A stretch of 64,000 nt of DNA, taken from NCBI GenBank assembly GCA_030549175.1, contig JAUKUA010000006.1, positions 3,844,001 through 3,908,000 on the forward strand, in the 5' to 3' direction. The stretch's first letter is position 1; each line of letters begins with the position of its first letter. The notes under the pieces were generated by a model. The model was given only the letters and a program-made list of their open reading frames with translations. It had not been told where the DNA came from and did not search any database. This stretch comes from Lasiosphaeris hirsuta (Eukaryota; Ascomycota; Sordariomycetes; Sordariales; Lasiosphaeriaceae). This document shows positions 20,816-31,356 of this stretch, piece by piece. Both the position numbers and the translations under genes were made by a program.

Positions 20816-21328
20816 TGTTGAGTTTGGGTTGCTTGACAGTACGACGTGGCTTGGGAGGGAAACTTTGGGGAGGAGGGAAGCCCCATGGGCCCAGGTCCCA
20901 CCTTATTAAGGTTAAAGTGTCGGCAATATTTGTGCATGGTGGGGGGCAGTGCAGGGACGTCAGTTGCTGCCTCGCAGCCTTGCGGACAAGAAACCCCAAG
21001 CCCGACACATTGTTTGGGGAGCCCCACATTGTCTCTCCAGAGAGATCCTCCCCCGGGCAGGCAAAGATCACGGTTTTCATTGGTTCTGGCGGCCTCCTAA
21101 GCCTCCCTTTGCTAGCTACTGCCACGCGGTGGGCACCATATTTCGCAGTTCTGGATCCTGTTCATTTGCACCCCTCTACCTACCTTGCAGCCATCTGGGC
21201 TCTGTTTGCCTACCGATTTCGTCCTCGGTCCCTTAATTCCTGGAACTCATTGAAACTGCAACCAAGAGATTATCGTCATTACGAAGAAAGATGCCGATGA
21301 GCGTTGACCAGTGAAAAGCCAGGCACCC
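20816..21328. other. Intergenic, nothing recognised
   Basis: Upstream region of the CorA-like gene. Overlapping open frames occur on both strands without motifs. Confidence 0.45.
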
Positions 21329-21698
21329 ATGGAGTCGCTTTCCAGCGGCAACTACGCCCCGGAGCTGTAGGTCAATATTCCGTACATGCCGCCCTTCCCT
21401 ATCATTGCTGACCACTACTTCTGCTCGGGCAGGGAGGACTGGAGCGAAATCGCGAAGTCCTTCGAGCTATTCCGAAGGCTTCAGTTATCTAACCAAACCT
21501 CAATCGACTATGTGATTACCATACCGAGCGGGCCTACGGAGATCGAGTTGACAGGTGCAGGAGATATCCAATCTCTTCCTCAGTACCAGTCCAAGGACGA
21601 GCTGTTGTGAGTTCTCAGTGCCATGCAGATCCCTGCCCGTGACTGAGGTGGACCTAGGCTCACTGGCATGTCGCGATTTGCAGTTTCATCTACAAATA

Positions 21699-21741
21699 AC
21701 GTATCTTATAAGCGAACGAGCCATATAAGCGAACGAGCCAC
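21699..21741 (+). repeat. Left terminal inverted repeat (43 bp)
   Basis: Begins ACGTATCTTATAAGCGAAC. It is an exact reverse complement of the right end. Inside it the 17-mer ATAAGCGAACGAGCCA(T/C) occurs twice in direct orientation, possibly two transposase binding sites. Confidence 0.95.
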
Positions 21742-21787
21742 TTTCTACCACCCCACCACAACCATCCTCAATTACACAACCACAACA

Positions 21788-23463
21788 CTAGGAAATAACA
21801 ATAACTGAATCAGAAACAGATGAATCAGACGATTCTGCAGCCTCCTTGCACGTGCGTGCATTATGGCCAGGCTTGCCGCACACGCCACAGCACCGAATCT
21901 TCGTACGAGACCCCCCTGCACCACTACCATTTTGTCGTGTTTCCTGGACCAACTGCTCCCCTACAGCCTTCTGATCCAGTAGATCCTGTGCCTCTTGTAC
22001 AGTAAGTGACCCTCCAAGCCGAACACGTGTTTTTTTGGCTCTCCGTCGCTTGCTAAGCCCCTCATTGGCCTTTCGTAGTGCTGAGACCTCCGTACGCAGA
22101 AGAGCCACCTCGTGTATCACTGCCATCGTACCTTTAGCTAATCGATCCACAGCAGTTAACATCGGGGTTGGAGAGCTCTCCTGATGGTTGGAAATTCGGG
22201 TTTTAATAAATACTGACTGTGCGGTGGCCTCTCGAGGGTTATATGGCGTTTGGGAGGCCCAAGGTAGTGCTGTGGTTGGGCTTGAGGCTGGGGGTGTCGG
22301 GGTCCGAATACGTACATCCAGCTTAGATATTACCCTCTCTGGGTCGTACGGCACAAGGCCAGCTCCGGCAACCCCCCCTGGATATTCCTTTCTGTAATCG
22401 AAGCGAAAAACGCCTCTCTGAATCCATAAAGAAACTCCAGCTTGCTAATGTGTGTGATGTTCATCCGCATCAACTGCTCAATTTGACGGCTATACGCCTT
22501 CTTTAACGGTGAAAAATAGCTAACATCTAATGGCTGAAGTATGTGTGAAGAGTGCGGAGGTATACAGAGTGTGACAATGTTATGCTCGTCGTAGTAGTTC
22601 TCGAATTCGTCAGAGTGGTGGCTATTGTGGCCGTCAAGGATCAGCAGCCGGTATATACCCTTTGTACGAGATGCTGTGTGAAAATCGAAGTGCCGAATCC
22701 AATCCATGCCTTTCTCATTCGTAATCCAGCCATTTTCGGTTGTTGCAATGTGCCAGGTGGCCGGAAGGTTGTACTCTTCATACCAGTGGGTAAGGTGGTA
22801 TTGCCCAGCTAAGATGATGAACAGTGGGATGGCCCAGCCCAGAGCATTTACTCCTTGGATGACTGTAGCCCACTCTCGATTGCTAGGCTGGGCCTGTTTA
22901 GCTCTGCCTGTACGGCCATCAGAGGTAGTAACTACCATGGTGGGGGTGATAATGCCTATCATAAAGCCAGTCTCGTCGAAATTGTACGTATCTTCGTCAA
23001 GGATGCCGTACTTGGCCTTAGTGTTATACACAAGGGCAAACTACTCGCGAATAATCTTTGGATCTTCGCATTTAGCTCTCTGGTAGTCGTATTTACGTGT
23101 AAAACGCGTTCGTAACTCTGGCTGGCGTTTGACGAAGTTATGAGCCCAGAGCTTACCGACAGGGGGCGCGTCGCGTTCGCGTAGCAGTCGGTTGGCCATA
23201 TCTTCCACATAACAAAGCCGAGGAGGAAATGTGCGTGTAATGAGCTTGATTATATACTGGACAATCGTACCCTCCTCTAAATCCGTAAGTTTGCGTGAAT
23301 TGGTTGGAATATCGTGTCGTGAAGGCCGGCCGGCGTGTCGGTATCGAAGGGTATCTTTATTGACGTTGTAGACCTTTGCTACAGCTCGGATCTTAAGCTT
23401 TGGATCCTTTTGAAGAGCTCCGAGGGCCAGGTTCATCCTGGCCTCGTAAGAAGGTGCTGCCAT
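21788..23463 (-). pseudogene. pogo/Fot-type transposase, two lesions
   Basis: Starts at 23463. The N-terminal helix-turn-helix part (LKIRAVAKVYNVNKDTLRYR) and CENP-B-like part are followed by a DDE_1 catalytic core: YNFDETGFMIG, LLILDGHNSHH and LQPLDVSYFSPLKKAY, with the three acidic residues present. The C terminus has a coiled-coil-like stretch and a CCHC zinc knuckle (CCGVCGKPGHNARTC). An in-frame TAG at 23041-23043 interrupts the frame. A one-base loss in a G/T run near 22370 shifts it before the conserved GLVPYDPERVISKLD segment. The copy should not make full-length transposase but may be moved in trans. Confidence 0.85.
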
Positions 23464-23519
23464 TGTTGGTTGTGGAGAAATTTGATGTTTTGTGTCAGGG
23501 TGGGGTGTCGCGTCAAAAA

Positions 23520-23562
23520 GTGGCTCGTTCGCTTATATGGCTCGTTCGCTTATAAGATACGT
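23520..23562 (-). repeat. Right terminal inverted repeat (43 bp)
   Basis: Exact reverse complement of 21699-21741, followed by the TA duplication. Confidence 0.95.
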
Positions 23563-25095
23563 TACCTCGTCCGAGACCCCCGAAAACAGGTGCCGGAAGA
23601 CGCTAACATGCTGAGGGTGTCCAGCGTGTGCTTTGAAGCCCTGGCCTCTCGACTGGCAATGCCTCCGGCTTTTGTGTTCGCACTATCTCGCCACTATCTC
23701 CCAAGTGGGAGGGGATCTCGAAAACTACACCTGAACGGGTCTACGGTTTTTGACTTTTGGTACTTTCTTCCCATCCGGGTTCAGTTGGAGCCGCCAGTAG
23801 CAGTCCCCTTCTTCCCTGCCCAATCCACCGACAACCCTTCCGCCATGAACCCCTTCCATAAGCTTTTGCTACCAGATGTAAAGTTGGAAATCCGGCGATC
23901 CTGCATAGCGATATTCCCTCGGATAAATCTGGACTCGAAGCATGTAACCTTCGTTGCATTCGACTTTATGCATGGGCGTTGGCCAAAGGTTGCACTCCAG
24001 CCCAAAACACGAATTCACGAAACACTAAATCACCGACACAAGGAGAACGCGAGCCCGGACTTTGGATCATCTCTTCAACTGGTCTATCTGAGCAGTGCAA
24101 CCCGTTGGTGGACAAACGCCCTTAACAGCGTCAATGAACAGCTAATCGCGTATGAGCTGAAGCTTCAGACCGAGTTAGATGGGCAGCAAACTACCCCGGA
24201 GGCGGCGCTGAGCAATATCAACAGGGATCTACATTCGGTTGCTGCGCATCTCCATCGATACATCTCGGAATTAAAGTCCTTCCAAGCGATTGTTTTGGAT
24301 CTGTCGACACATTATTCGGAGGCGATCTACGATAACGGCGTCGACGATAGAGAGGCTACCACCATTGAGCAGGCCGCGAGAGGCTTCAGCCAGCTGCTTT
24401 CTCAGCTTGACGCTCTTTATGACTTTGCTACGGAGCTGGAGAAAAAGATTCAGAACTCACTTGCACTGGTACGGCGCTTCTCACTCATATCCCTCGAGTT
24501 GTGAGCGATGACTAATCCTTCTATGCCCAGCTGTTCAACCGCATTCAAATCAACAGTGACCGGCTGCTAGTCGCGAATGGCCAGGCTATGCAAGCCATAC
24601 TTGCCGCTATGCAGGAGGATGCAAATCTAGGAAGAAATATCGCAAAGGCTTCGCATGCTCTCGCACAAGACATGAAGAAGGATAGCATCGCAATGAAGAC
24701 CGTACGTTTCCATCTCCACCCAAGACGTATCTCCCCATTGCCTGCTGACTCTGACAAGATTGCTATCGTCACAATGTTCTTTCTCCCTGGCGCCACTTTT
24801 GCGGTAAGAAACTAGAGTCATTGTCCTTTTTGTACCCCCATCTGAACCAATACGCCATAAAAAGAATGAATATCGATCACATACTTAGCTACTCGCTTAT
24901 TACTAGGGCCTTCTTTCGATGCCGTTCTTCGAGAACAGCCAGTGGGTGGCGGATGAATCCTGGTTCTGGGTTTGGGTGGTCTTGACCATACCGTCAACCT
25001 GTGGCTGTTTTCTGTTTTACCAGATGTGGCGGAAAAAGGCAAGGCGTGCTTCTCGGAAGGTTGAAGATATTACATTGGAGAGCCAGAGCGTATGA

Positions 25096-25987
25096 TTGTT
25101 GATGTTGTATAGTTTATTGCTTCCAACAGGGCGCTCTTGTTAAAGCAGATATCTTTATTGGTCAGCCCCTGCGCCTACGGGAGCGGGTGAGAGATATAAG
25201 TTGGATATATAAAAGATGCTGCGGGTACGCACCGTCCAACCCCAAGACCAAATTTACGTCATAGGGATAGAGAGGTGAGTATGTCTGCCGTTTATGATCA
25301 CTACTGCTCATGTATTCAGTTCAATGATCTCCAAACTACGCTATCCAACGCTCCCCAGACGCCATCCTTTCCCCCCCCGCCACCCTTTTACCACCGCCCA
25401 AAACACCAATGCTTACTATGTATTGTACCAGCCCGTCATCAAACAAACAATCAAAAGTCATTGTCGCCCCTATCCGCCCTAAATATTGTATGTAGACTAA
25501 CCTGTCCCCTTTCCGTATCCCCATCCATTGGCGGCCTGACGAGCCAGATTGTCCTACTTTTTGCTTCCCTCCTGACGTTGTCTCCAAAGACTATGTCTTG
25601 TTGCGGAGGTTCCTTGTTAGATCTCTGTGCCTCCGTTCTCAAGTCGTGTCTGTTCAAATTAACCCCTAGTCCAGAAGCCTACTTAAGGCTCTTAGGCTCA
25701 TGTAACGCCCTGAGTGTAGAGTGCGGCTGATCGGAGGATGTTGGCGCCCCGGTCACGGGCTTTCGAGAGCATGGCGCGCTGGGCAGCATCGACATTCCAG
25801 TTCCAGCTGCTTGAAGCGGGGCTGCTGCTCGCCCAGTCGAGCCAGAAGCCCTCCATCTTGCGTGACGGGATCATCTTGGGTGAGAGCTGGCCGGAGCTGA
25901 ATAGGGGCTGAGCGGAGCTGAACGGAGCTGGACTGGCGAAGCCGGTTTAGCTGGCCGGACATCGCCACAATGCTACCGGTATAACAG
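25096..25987. other. Intergenic, nothing recognised
   Basis: C/T-rich sequence at 25330-25700 and an alternating GAGCTG-rich stretch at 25885-25935. No gene is supported. Confidence 0.4.
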
Positions 25988-26338
25988 CCAGTTCACCACC
26001 CTAAAATCGACACCATGAATTTCCCTTTCCTTCTTTGGAACTGAGCAGTTGCCGCCTTGGCCTGAGCCAGATTGAGCCAGATTGAGCGAGGGAGTCACAG
26101 TTCTGGGCTGCCTCGGCTACAGTTGCCACGGGTCTAAAATGGCAGTGGAGTTACGAGGACCCAGTTTTGGGATCTACCACTACCACCTAGCCGCGCTTTT
26201 CTTCACTCTAATTAAAGGAGAAGAAAGAAAATGTAATCTTAACACGTCGATAAGTCATGTATATTATATTCAGATTCCAAAGTGTTGCTCTCCACTTTTC
26301 CAGTGTCTCTAAAGCGGTTGCGCCCAGGTCGAGTTGTC
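25988..26338 (+). repeat. Dispersed repeat, copy A
   Basis: About 350 bp starting TTCACCACCCTAAAATCGAC, imperfectly repeated at 27345-27662 in the same orientation. The shared blocks include the GAGCAGTTGCCGCCTTGGCC and GGCAGTGGAGTTACGAGGAC segments and the end GGTCGAGTTGTCC. Probably an old transposon or LTR relic. No coding capacity is seen. Confidence 0.7.
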
Positions 26339-27061
26339 CATTTTTGTGACGAACCTGCAGGGCCGGCCCCTTGGGCCGGCGCGGCCCGACGTGTCCCCAC
26401 AGAAGCCACAGTGCAGGAAACAGTGTACAAAGAATCAACACACGGATTGCTTGACAACTCTGCCAAGACCAAGTGCTCGGCTGCTCGCTGTCAAACATGA
26501 CCGAGCAGGCGAGCAAGGTACAAGCTACCTCGGAACGTGTAGTATAGATAGCTATCATCGTGTCCACGATGGTGTGAGGAATCCTCCTGATTCCTCACGC
26601 AAGTATTCGCTTTGTCAATTGATCACTCCAATTGTGTCCTACTGCACGGTTCACCTGTGCACTATAGTGACATACGACCTTTGACTCAGTGACCCCCCCC
26701 GTCTGAGAGGTCTTGCTTCCTCTCCTGTTCCTCCTGCACCCCCCTTGTCCTTCAGTGACTCAGGACCCAACTCTGACCTCCTGAACGACCCTGTCAACCC
26801 ACTGAACCGACACCGGTCGTAACAATTTTACTGAACAACTTAACATTGTAGACACTTCTTTCACCAAACGCAATGATGTCCAGGAATGATTAAGTATTTA
26901 TGTGATTAATGTTAAAGGGTTACCCCAAATTCTGGAAAGCGAGCAAGTTAGCCCAAATTTGGGACCGCAGTTGGACACTGCTATAAGGCGACAGTGCCCT
27001 AATGGCCCTAATCCTGGACCGCAGTCCCAAATTTTGGCCAGAATATCCCAGTACATTCCCT
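26339..27061. other. Repeat-rich gap with an LTR-like hairpin
   Basis: Between the two repeat copies. At 26573-26601 the sequence GTGAGGAATC...GATTCCTCAC forms a 10-bp inverted repeat, a style seen at fungal LTR ends. No gene is supported. Confidence 0.35.
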
Positions 27062-27219
27062 GGGATGGTACACAATACCCCAGCTCGGAATTTGGGATGG
27101 TATATGATATCCCAGCTCGGAATTTGGGATAGTACATGGTACCCCAGCTCGTAATTTGGGATGGTACATGATATACCAGCACCGATAGGGTGGTAAATAG
27201 CATCCCAGCCCGAAACTTG
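27062..27219 (+). repeat. Degenerate 32-bp tandem repeat, about five units
   Basis: Units of 32 bp begin GGGATGGTA and contain CCCAGCTCGGAATTT (27062, 27094, 27126, 27158, then a diverged fifth). Alternate reading frames are open on both strands only because of the repeat; no gene is supported. Confidence 0.85.
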
Positions 27220-27344
27220 GGACAACATCGATGGGATGTCCCACAGTATGATGCTGGTTAGTCAAAAGTCCTTGAATTTGATGATCAAGAAAAATAAGGA
27301 ACAAAGACTTACCCGCTCCAAACGTCAAAACAAACAAAGCAACA

Positions 27345-27662
27345 GGCATTTCACCACCTTAAAATCGACACCACGAATTTGCCTTTCCTTCTTCGGAACT
27401 GAGCAGTTGCCGCCTTGGCCTGAACGAGACTAAGCCAGATTTGGCGAGGGGGTCAGAGTTCTGGGCTGCCTCGGCTACAGTTGCCAAGGGTCTAAAATGG
27501 CAGTGGAGTTACGAGGACCCAGTTTTGAAACCTCTACCACACCTAGCCGCGCACTTGCAGTTTTAACACGTCGATAAATCATGAATATTATATTCGGATT
27601 CCGAAAGTATCGCTGTAGATCTTTTCTAGTGTCTCTGAACCCGTTGCGCCTAGGTCGAGTTG
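27345..27662 (+). repeat. Dispersed repeat, copy B
   Basis: Direct, diverged copy of 25988-26338. Differences are mostly transitions plus small indels. Both copies are followed at different distances by ACACTTCTTTCACCAA (26851 and 27697), so the repeat unit may be longer than aligned here. Confidence 0.7.
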
Positions 27663-28132
27663 TCCAAATTTCTCGAATAAACAATTTATCATCATAGACA
27701 CTTCTTTCACCAAGTATACTGATGACGAGATAGTGCGGCATGGATTATAATCATCACGGTTTAGCGCTATGGTTTGGGATTACCAAAGGAGGAAAACGTC
27801 TGTCACTGAAGTTACCACTGTGACGCTTTGTTGTTCCGTCCCCCGTTCCGGTCTTGAACCTGGGCGAGTGGTTTCCTCTCCACGCTTTCTAGCGCAAATT
27901 GCGCGGTCGGCCCCACCGAGGACATATTGATTGGCCTACAGCTCCGATCCTGTCTTCAATGACCAGTCAATTCTCGCCCCGCACCCCTCACGCATCCTGG
28001 TCTCCCCGTTGTGTCGGGTTGTGAGACTAGAACCAATCTTCGTTTGCCACCGCAGCCCGCCAGCATCAGACGCTGACCATGAAGAAGTTGGGCAGCTTTT
28101 GCGGCCCGACTGAGCTTGACAGAGCGGTTTCC

Positions 28133-29127
28133 GTCTTTCATTCCGTGCCCAGGTGGACGTTTCACCCCCGAAAATTGATATCCACATTCATGGACTGTTC
28201 ATCGTCTGCGTCCCTCAGCCGGATGCTAACACCCCATATCATTCCATCTTTCTCCACAACTCACTTGCGTCTTGCTCCGGCTCCCGTGGCTCGATTTCAG
28301 TATGAGGCGGCTGTTTCGTTTTGGCCGTCGCCATCGCCAAGACCCGTCACCAATCAGTCCCTAGCATGACGTCTCGAGAGCCGACGAGCCCTCAGTTACG
28401 CCGCCACCGGTCGCTAAAGGCCCTGACATCCACCATAATGTCCGCCCCCTGTCGCTTTCTGGGGAGCGGGCTTGCGATTCAAAAGCCAGTCTAGGGTCAT
28501 CCAATATCCCCATACAGTCGCCTAAGCAAGGACAGAGCGACCTCACTGATAACACGAATCATGGGGTTGAGTACTCGCTCACCACTCGACTACCTGGCCG
28601 GAAGTTATTCTCGCTTCCCACTCCGATGCCAGAGGTCCCCCGGGGTGCTCTCCCCGTGCCGAAGCATCATCATACCCGGGAGCTAGAAGAGCCCAATGCT
28701 GCCCCGGACCGGTTCCTTTCGCTAGTAGCTGAAGCAAAGCCTTCCTATGGTGAGATATCGCCAGATTCGAGTCCTCACTGCGCTCAGAAGTGCGATGTAC
28801 ACAACGATAGCCTCCGTTATCCCACCTCGGAGGTGGTAGATGCACCCTTCCTGCACTACAACGGCGATCCCACGCCTGATCTTTCTAGTTCCGCTCACGC
28901 CTAGGAAGCTGTGCGTCCAGCAGAGATCAGCACAAACTCCGACAACAACAATTTTCACCAAGCCATCGCTTCACGGCCGTTCGCCGTTCCCTGCGCCGGC
29001 GACGATGTATTCGCCCCCCATCTTTTCCCCGCTCCGAACGCTGCGGATGGCATATTTGCGAATGCTCCCATTGTCCCACGCAGCTATTTCAACAAAGACG
29101 ACACCACGTCGAACCAAGTGTCGTAGT
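28133..29127 (+). CDS. Unrecognised gene, incomplete model
   Basis: An exon reading VDVSPPKIDIHIHGLFIV ends at 28299. A well-formed intron (28300-28364, GTATGA to CCCTAG) joins it in frame to a long proline-rich frame (28365-28901). A TAG at 28902 may be an exon end, an intron (possible donor 28830) or a true stop, since the same frame stays open to 29127. A further coding-like piece (SDYQNYWHQARERLEW) ends near 29225. The start is not found; exons upstream to about 27930 are possible. It may be a decaying gene in a repeat-rich area. No function can be given. Confidence 0.3.
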
Positions 29128-29227
29128 TCCTAGGTAACCCCTTCTTCCCAGTTGCCCTCTCTCTCCGCACGGCTAGCGACTACCAGAACTATTGGCACCA
29201 GGCACGCGAGAGGCTTGAGTGGTAGTC

Positions 29228-29793
29228 ACCCACCATAGGGCGACTGTCAAAGAAGAGTTCGGGGATGTGTTCGGTTTCGGGAGGAGTATGTGCCTAGACT
29301 TTTCGGGGTAGGACAACCTGTGTCCGGATTCAGTTGTGGTTATCTCCTAGGGAAGCAGAATCATCAGAATGGAGTGCGAAGGAAGGAATATGTTGTTGTT
29401 TTCCTGACGGGTATGTGGATTGGGGTCATGGTTATAGTTCTTCTTTTTGGGGGAGGGGGGAGGGCAAGGATTCTCACTAGGTAGGAAAGCAGGAGACAGA
29501 CCATAGCCCTATAATTGGCCTTGAGGACATCTTATCCTAGTCAAGTACTTCGGAAACAGTAACCTTCCATGACAATTCTCATCACCTTCAAGTGAAAGTG
29601 CATGTTTTCTGGAAGCCATAGTTTCTCGTCTTGATCCCGAGAATTTCCAAAGTCGTTGATATTTCTTGGGAACTAAAATACTGTGTGTTGTTTCTTTAAA
29701 AAAAAAAAAAGAGCATTGAGGAGGCGCGGTGCCAATCTTCTCCTTTGCGGTAACTACACTCAATCGCTGGCAACAGGTCCATTCCTCCCATCC
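29228..29793. other. Intergenic, nothing recognised
   Basis: Contains an 13-base A-rich run near 29698-29711. No gene is supported. Confidence 0.45.
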
Positions 29794-30910
29794 TCATTGA
29801 TGTTTCAAAACTACCTTCCTACTCGCCACAACATCCCATAGGGTACCCCTGCCCTCCCTCTCAGCCTTCTCCGCCTCCTTCTGAAAGAACCCTTCCACGC
29901 TCCGAGTCCTCCCAGGATAAATCTTATCCAACAGCGCGTAATCCCTCTTCACCACTCCCTCATTGCCGCCCGACGCCCGCCACGCATTCCACCACCCCGT
30001 GAAGTTCTCCTTCACCGACATCGCCGCAAGGCTGTCCTTCGACACCATATACCCCGTAGGCAACTCTGCATTGTTGCTAAATCCTCCTTCACTAAAATAC
30101 GTCTCGAGATCGCCATCCACAAACCTCGCCTTGCGCCCAGTGACCTTTTCAAACGCCTTTGCCACATCCCGGTAGTGGATGTAATCGATCCCGACCTCAA
30201 GGTTCATCCCATCCACTTCGTCATCCGCATAGTGATCAAACAGCCACCGCGCGTAATACTGCAAATCATCCAGTGACGTATGCGCGACGGCTCCCTCATC
30301 CAGAAGAGATAACCGTCAAGTAACCACCTCCTCCCCGGTCTCCTCATCCCTCTCAATCGCAGGAGAAACAGGCGTAAACGCCGAAAGCGCCATATCCATG
30401 TACGGTCCCGTCGTGAGCGCCGCAACTCTCATCGCCCGCTCACCCCCTTGCGACCCTATCGGCAGCCCCCTAAGCGGCAATGAACTCCCAGATCCGCCCC
30501 TTGGCATCACCATGCCCACACCGATACGCAGGGTTATATCCGGAGAGCTTATAGTAGAAACCGATATTCCCATGGACGTAAAACTTGACGCCGCACTTAA
30601 CCGCAATCTTATAGCACCGAGCCGTGAAAAATATCTCGAGGGCTTCACCAGTCGTGAAACCATCGATGTGGATGTACGCACCCCAGGCCCCGGTGAAGCC
30701 AGCGCGGAGGTCCGATTCGGAGGTAAAGGTGCCGCGGAGGAGGTGCACGTTGGGGCCAAGAGCGGCGAGCTGTTAAGCGCGGGCGGAGGTGGGGTCGCGG
30801 GTAAGGACGCGGATGGTATACGTGTTGTTTTGGGCGAGGCCGCGGATGATGGGGATGCCTTGGGCGCCGGTGCCGCCGATGATGAAGATGGTGGGTTTGG
30901 GTTTGGACAT
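29794..30910 (-). pseudogene. NmrA-like NAD(P)-binding protein, RIP-type damage
   Basis: The start at 30910 is followed by a Rossmann motif (TIFIIGGTGAQGIPIIRGL), then IRVLTRDPTS and KLSGYNPAYRCGHGDAKG, hallmarks of fungal NmrA-like proteins (SDR superfamily regulators or reductases). The frame is broken by TAA after TSARA (about 30775), TAG after WEFIAA (about 30470) with a frameshift just beyond, and TGA after EEVVT (30316-30318). The three stops fit CAA, CAG and TGG changed by C-to-T or G-to-A. The C-terminal half is otherwise well preserved, so the decay is fairly recent. Confidence 0.8.
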
Positions 30911-31356
30911 GGCGAGGAATTGGAAATGTGGTGTTGTTGACTGGTTGGAGGTGGTCTGTTGTGATAGCAGGAAGGATTTGAGTTGGCCTACTTGTAGACG
31001 TTGAAGTGTTGTTGAGCATCGCGATGATCACGGGTTGGTGGTGTATCGAGTTGGCGTTGAGCTCTGTTGAAGCGCTGCTAATAATATCAGTAATCCAGAA
31101 GCTGCTTTGAAACTCGCTTCAATCTCACGCTGGGGGCTGTATCACCAGACAAAACGCGAAATGTGCATGTATCTTGATTCCGGCTCGAGACAGCAGTGAG
31201 AAACGGCGTGTGTGATCACTAATCTGGAGGGTGATCAGTGTTGATGTCCCCGACCACATATCGTCATATGCTCTCAGTTTCACTTTAGGATTTCTCTAGA
31301 ATGATAATCAGGTTAAAGACTGGTCAGCCGCGCTAATTAATCAAGAGATGTAGGAA
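30911..31356. other. Intergenic, nothing recognised
   Basis: A 446-bp gap between the NmrA pseudogene's former promoter and the 3' end of the next gene. Confidence 0.5.

Larger units (their letters stand above)
21699..23562. mobile_element. pogo/Fot-type Tc1-mariner transposon, 1,864 bp
   Basis: The element has perfect 43-bp terminal inverted repeats and is flanked by TA at both ends (21697-21698 and 23563-23564), the Tc1/mariner target duplication. It carries one transposase gene on the minus strand. The identical termini and the clean target site point to a recent insertion. Confidence 0.95.
21329..25095 (+). pseudogene. CorA-like membrane protein gene, disrupted by a transposon
   Basis: Exons are 21329-21366, 21433-21606, 21684-21698 continued at 23565-24468, 24531-24701, 24759-24803 and 24907-25095. 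Without the insertion and one TA copy they sum to 1,536 nt (511 aa), fully in frame. The protein resembles fungal CorA-like proteins: an N-terminal domain with FEALA and FALSRHYLPSGRGSR, a long helical region, and two C-terminal membrane helices (IAIVTMFFLPGATFAGLL and FWVWVVLTIPSTCGCFLFY). Canonical CorA proteins carry Mg2+, but these fungal relatives lack a clear GMN motif, so transport is unproven. The 1,864-bp element sits inside a codon-intact exon, so the gene is inactive unless the element excises or is spliced out. No other damage is visible. Confidence 0.75.

Noticed and set aside
26902..27349. Overlapping small frames on both strands
   Set aside because: They arise from the 32-bp degenerate tandem repeat.
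30398..30940. 180-codon plus-strand frame at the NmrA locus
   Set aside because: Antisense shadow of the NmrA-like pseudogene, which has clear Rossmann and family motifs.
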